Positions 63,001 through 64,000 of a stretch of 64,000 bases of DNA are shown piece by piece. Both the position numbers and the translations under genes were made by a program. Source of the DNA: Caenorhabditis elegans (taxonomy: Eukaryota; Nematoda; Chromadorea; Rhabditida; Rhabditidae). The notes under the pieces were generated by a model. That model saw only the letters and a list, made by a program, of their open reading frames with translations, was not told where the DNA came from and did not search any database. The DNA lies in contig NC_003280.10 in assembly GCF_000002985.6 (NCBI RefSeq), positions 5,204,501-5,268,500 of the forward strand, in the 5' to 3' direction. Position 1 is the first letter of the stretch. Each line of letters starts with the position of its first letter.

Positions 63001-63461
63001 GAATAATTGATGGAAAAAATGGTGAGCTCAGTAATTTCTTATATATTTTTTTTAGGGAATAAGAATCAAACTGAATACGGAAAAAAAAACCTCAAATTTC
63101 CAATTCTCATTAGTAGGTTTGAGGTCGGATTTCAGAAGGAAAAAAAAGGTATACAAAAAATCATGCAATAAAATATAAAAATATTTATATGTGAGATCCC
63201 TTTTATTCATTTGGAAATATTTTCGTGCTGACGTAGGCCTTTCAACGTCATTCAGTTTATGAAAACTCTAAATTCCAATGAAATTAACGTTTTGAGAACA
63301 TATTATTTACCATTAGATGAACTTGGAGGAAACCAGCTGCAAGATTTTACTGATGTGTCATCAAATTATATTTTCAGTCACTAATTCCCATTACTTGTAA
63401 TTTATTTTGTTTCTGGGAAAATATATTAAATTTTTGAGTTTTTTTTTCTTTCAGTCTATTA

Positions 63462-63645
63462 TGTTCAAGCTCTCAAAATCAAATAGCATAGTTTCTATTA
63501 TGAAACAACACCACTTCGATTTCAAGATCTCAAAGTCTAAAAATATAGTTCCAATTTTGAAACTATGCCACGCCGATTTAGAGTTTTCATAATCTAATAG
63601 CATAGTTCCAATCATGAAACCATACCACGTCTACTTTAAGCTCTT
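63462..63645 (+). repeat. three diverged copies of a 59-bp unit
   Basis: Three successive segments share the pattern CTC-AAA-TC-AATAGCATAGTT, then CNATNATGAAAC, then CCACNNCGATTT. They start near 63462, 63522 and 63580. Divergence of roughly 20-30% suggests an old array. Confidence 0.7.
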
Positions 63646-63810
63646 AAAGGTGGAGTATCGAAATTTGAGCTTTTGCTTTCCAAAATGGTCTAAAACTACC
63701 AAATTTCGTAATGAGACGTTATGAAAATTTTTCAAAAAAAGTTATGGCCGCTCAAAGTTTTGGAAAAAATGGCCCTTTTGTAGCTAAAATCTCAAATTTT
63801 ACCTTACTCA
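63646..63810. repeat. likely dispersed repeat starting AAAGGTGGAGTA
   Basis: The segment from about 63645 begins CTTAAAGGTGGAGTATC and includes ATGGCCGCTCAAAG. I recall AAAGGTGGAGTA-type ends from dispersed, TTAA-associated repeats in C. elegans. Membership was not checked. Confidence 0.35.
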
Positions 63811-64000
63811 CCTTAAGTTAGTTACCTACCTAACTTACCTACCTTACCTACCTAGGTTTCTTACCTACCTAGCTTACCTACCCTACCTACCGAGCTTACC
63901 TACCTACCCTACCTACCAAGCTTACCTACCAAGTTTGCTTACCTACCTAGCTTACCTACCTAGCTTACCTACCTAGCTTACCTACCTAGCTTACCTACCT
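63811..64000. repeat. minisatellite of CTTACCTACCTAG units, runs off the window
   Basis: From about 63811 the sequence is built of TACC/TAGC/TTACC words. By 63945 it settles into a perfect 13-bp unit, CTTACCTACCTAG, which continues past base 64000. Confidence 0.9.

Larger units (their letters stand above)
51042..63461. other. long upstream region of the receptor gene, no coding gene seen
   Basis: About 12.4 kb with only short, composition-neutral open stretches. Minus-strand splice signals suggest possible untranslated exons: an 18-bp segment at 55626-55643 flanked by TTTTCAG and GTAAGT, and a strong donor CCT|GTGAGT with exon side at 59685. If used, they would make a receptor transcript starting 8-9 kb upstream. 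A (CA)n tract lies at about 59993-60010. Confidence 0.4.

Overview
The window looks like autosomal DNA from a Caenorhabditis nematode, most probably Caenorhabditis elegans chromosome II. The signs are an AT-rich background, many introns of about 45-60 bp ending in TTTTCAG, AATAAA polyadenylation signals, a short run of the nematode telomere repeat TTAGGC, and recognisable C. elegans genes in a plausible order (ampd-1, dsh-1, acid phosphatases, ptr-6, frpr-4). Names rest on protein features plus remembered synteny; no database was searched. Exon coordinates were built by hand from splice consensus and reading-frame continuity. For every gene given with full exon sums, the exons add up to a multiple of three.

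1-10,000: the AMP deaminase gene ampd-1 (+, 5' end incomplete or uncertain), converging with a gene for a small secreted glycine/tyrosine-rich protein (-). Then a 1.5 kb gap with three TTAGGC units, a small NTF2-like gene (+) and a gene for a C-terminal RING-like zinc finger protein (+).

10,000-25,500: dsh-1 (-), a Dishevelled with DIX, PDZ and DEP domains. Inside its large intron sits a 1.5 kb coding exon whose 3' end has the same splice phase as the DIX-encoding exons. This predicts a second, DIX-less isoform from an internal promoter. The upstream 4.5 kb shows no convincing gene.

25,500-35,400: a small acidic-protein gene with a damaged second intron, then a gene derived from an IS1595/Merlin-type transposase (+) that lacks the expected acidic catalytic residues. 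Its 3' end converges with two tandem histidine acid phosphatase genes (-). Both phosphatase genes have an ACTGATAA GATA-factor site upstream, and the second carries a tRNA-Ile(AAT) gene on the opposite strand inside an intron.

35,400-42,400: a tandem array of 133/135-bp units whose splice-like signals are in register with an upstream spliced reading frame (-). Next are scrambled fragments of a patched-related gene in both orientations, then the intact patched-related gene ptr-6 (-).

42,400-64,000: mostly non-coding. It holds a decayed exon pair of a membrane protein, a 1.5 kb inverted-repeat DNA element, the FMRFamide-type peptide GPCR frpr-4 (-), about 13 kb upstream of it with only possible untranslated exons, and simple tandem repeats at the right edge that run out of the window.

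The genes are mostly unrelated single transcription units and there is no sign of an operon. The two phosphatase genes are the one clear local duplication.
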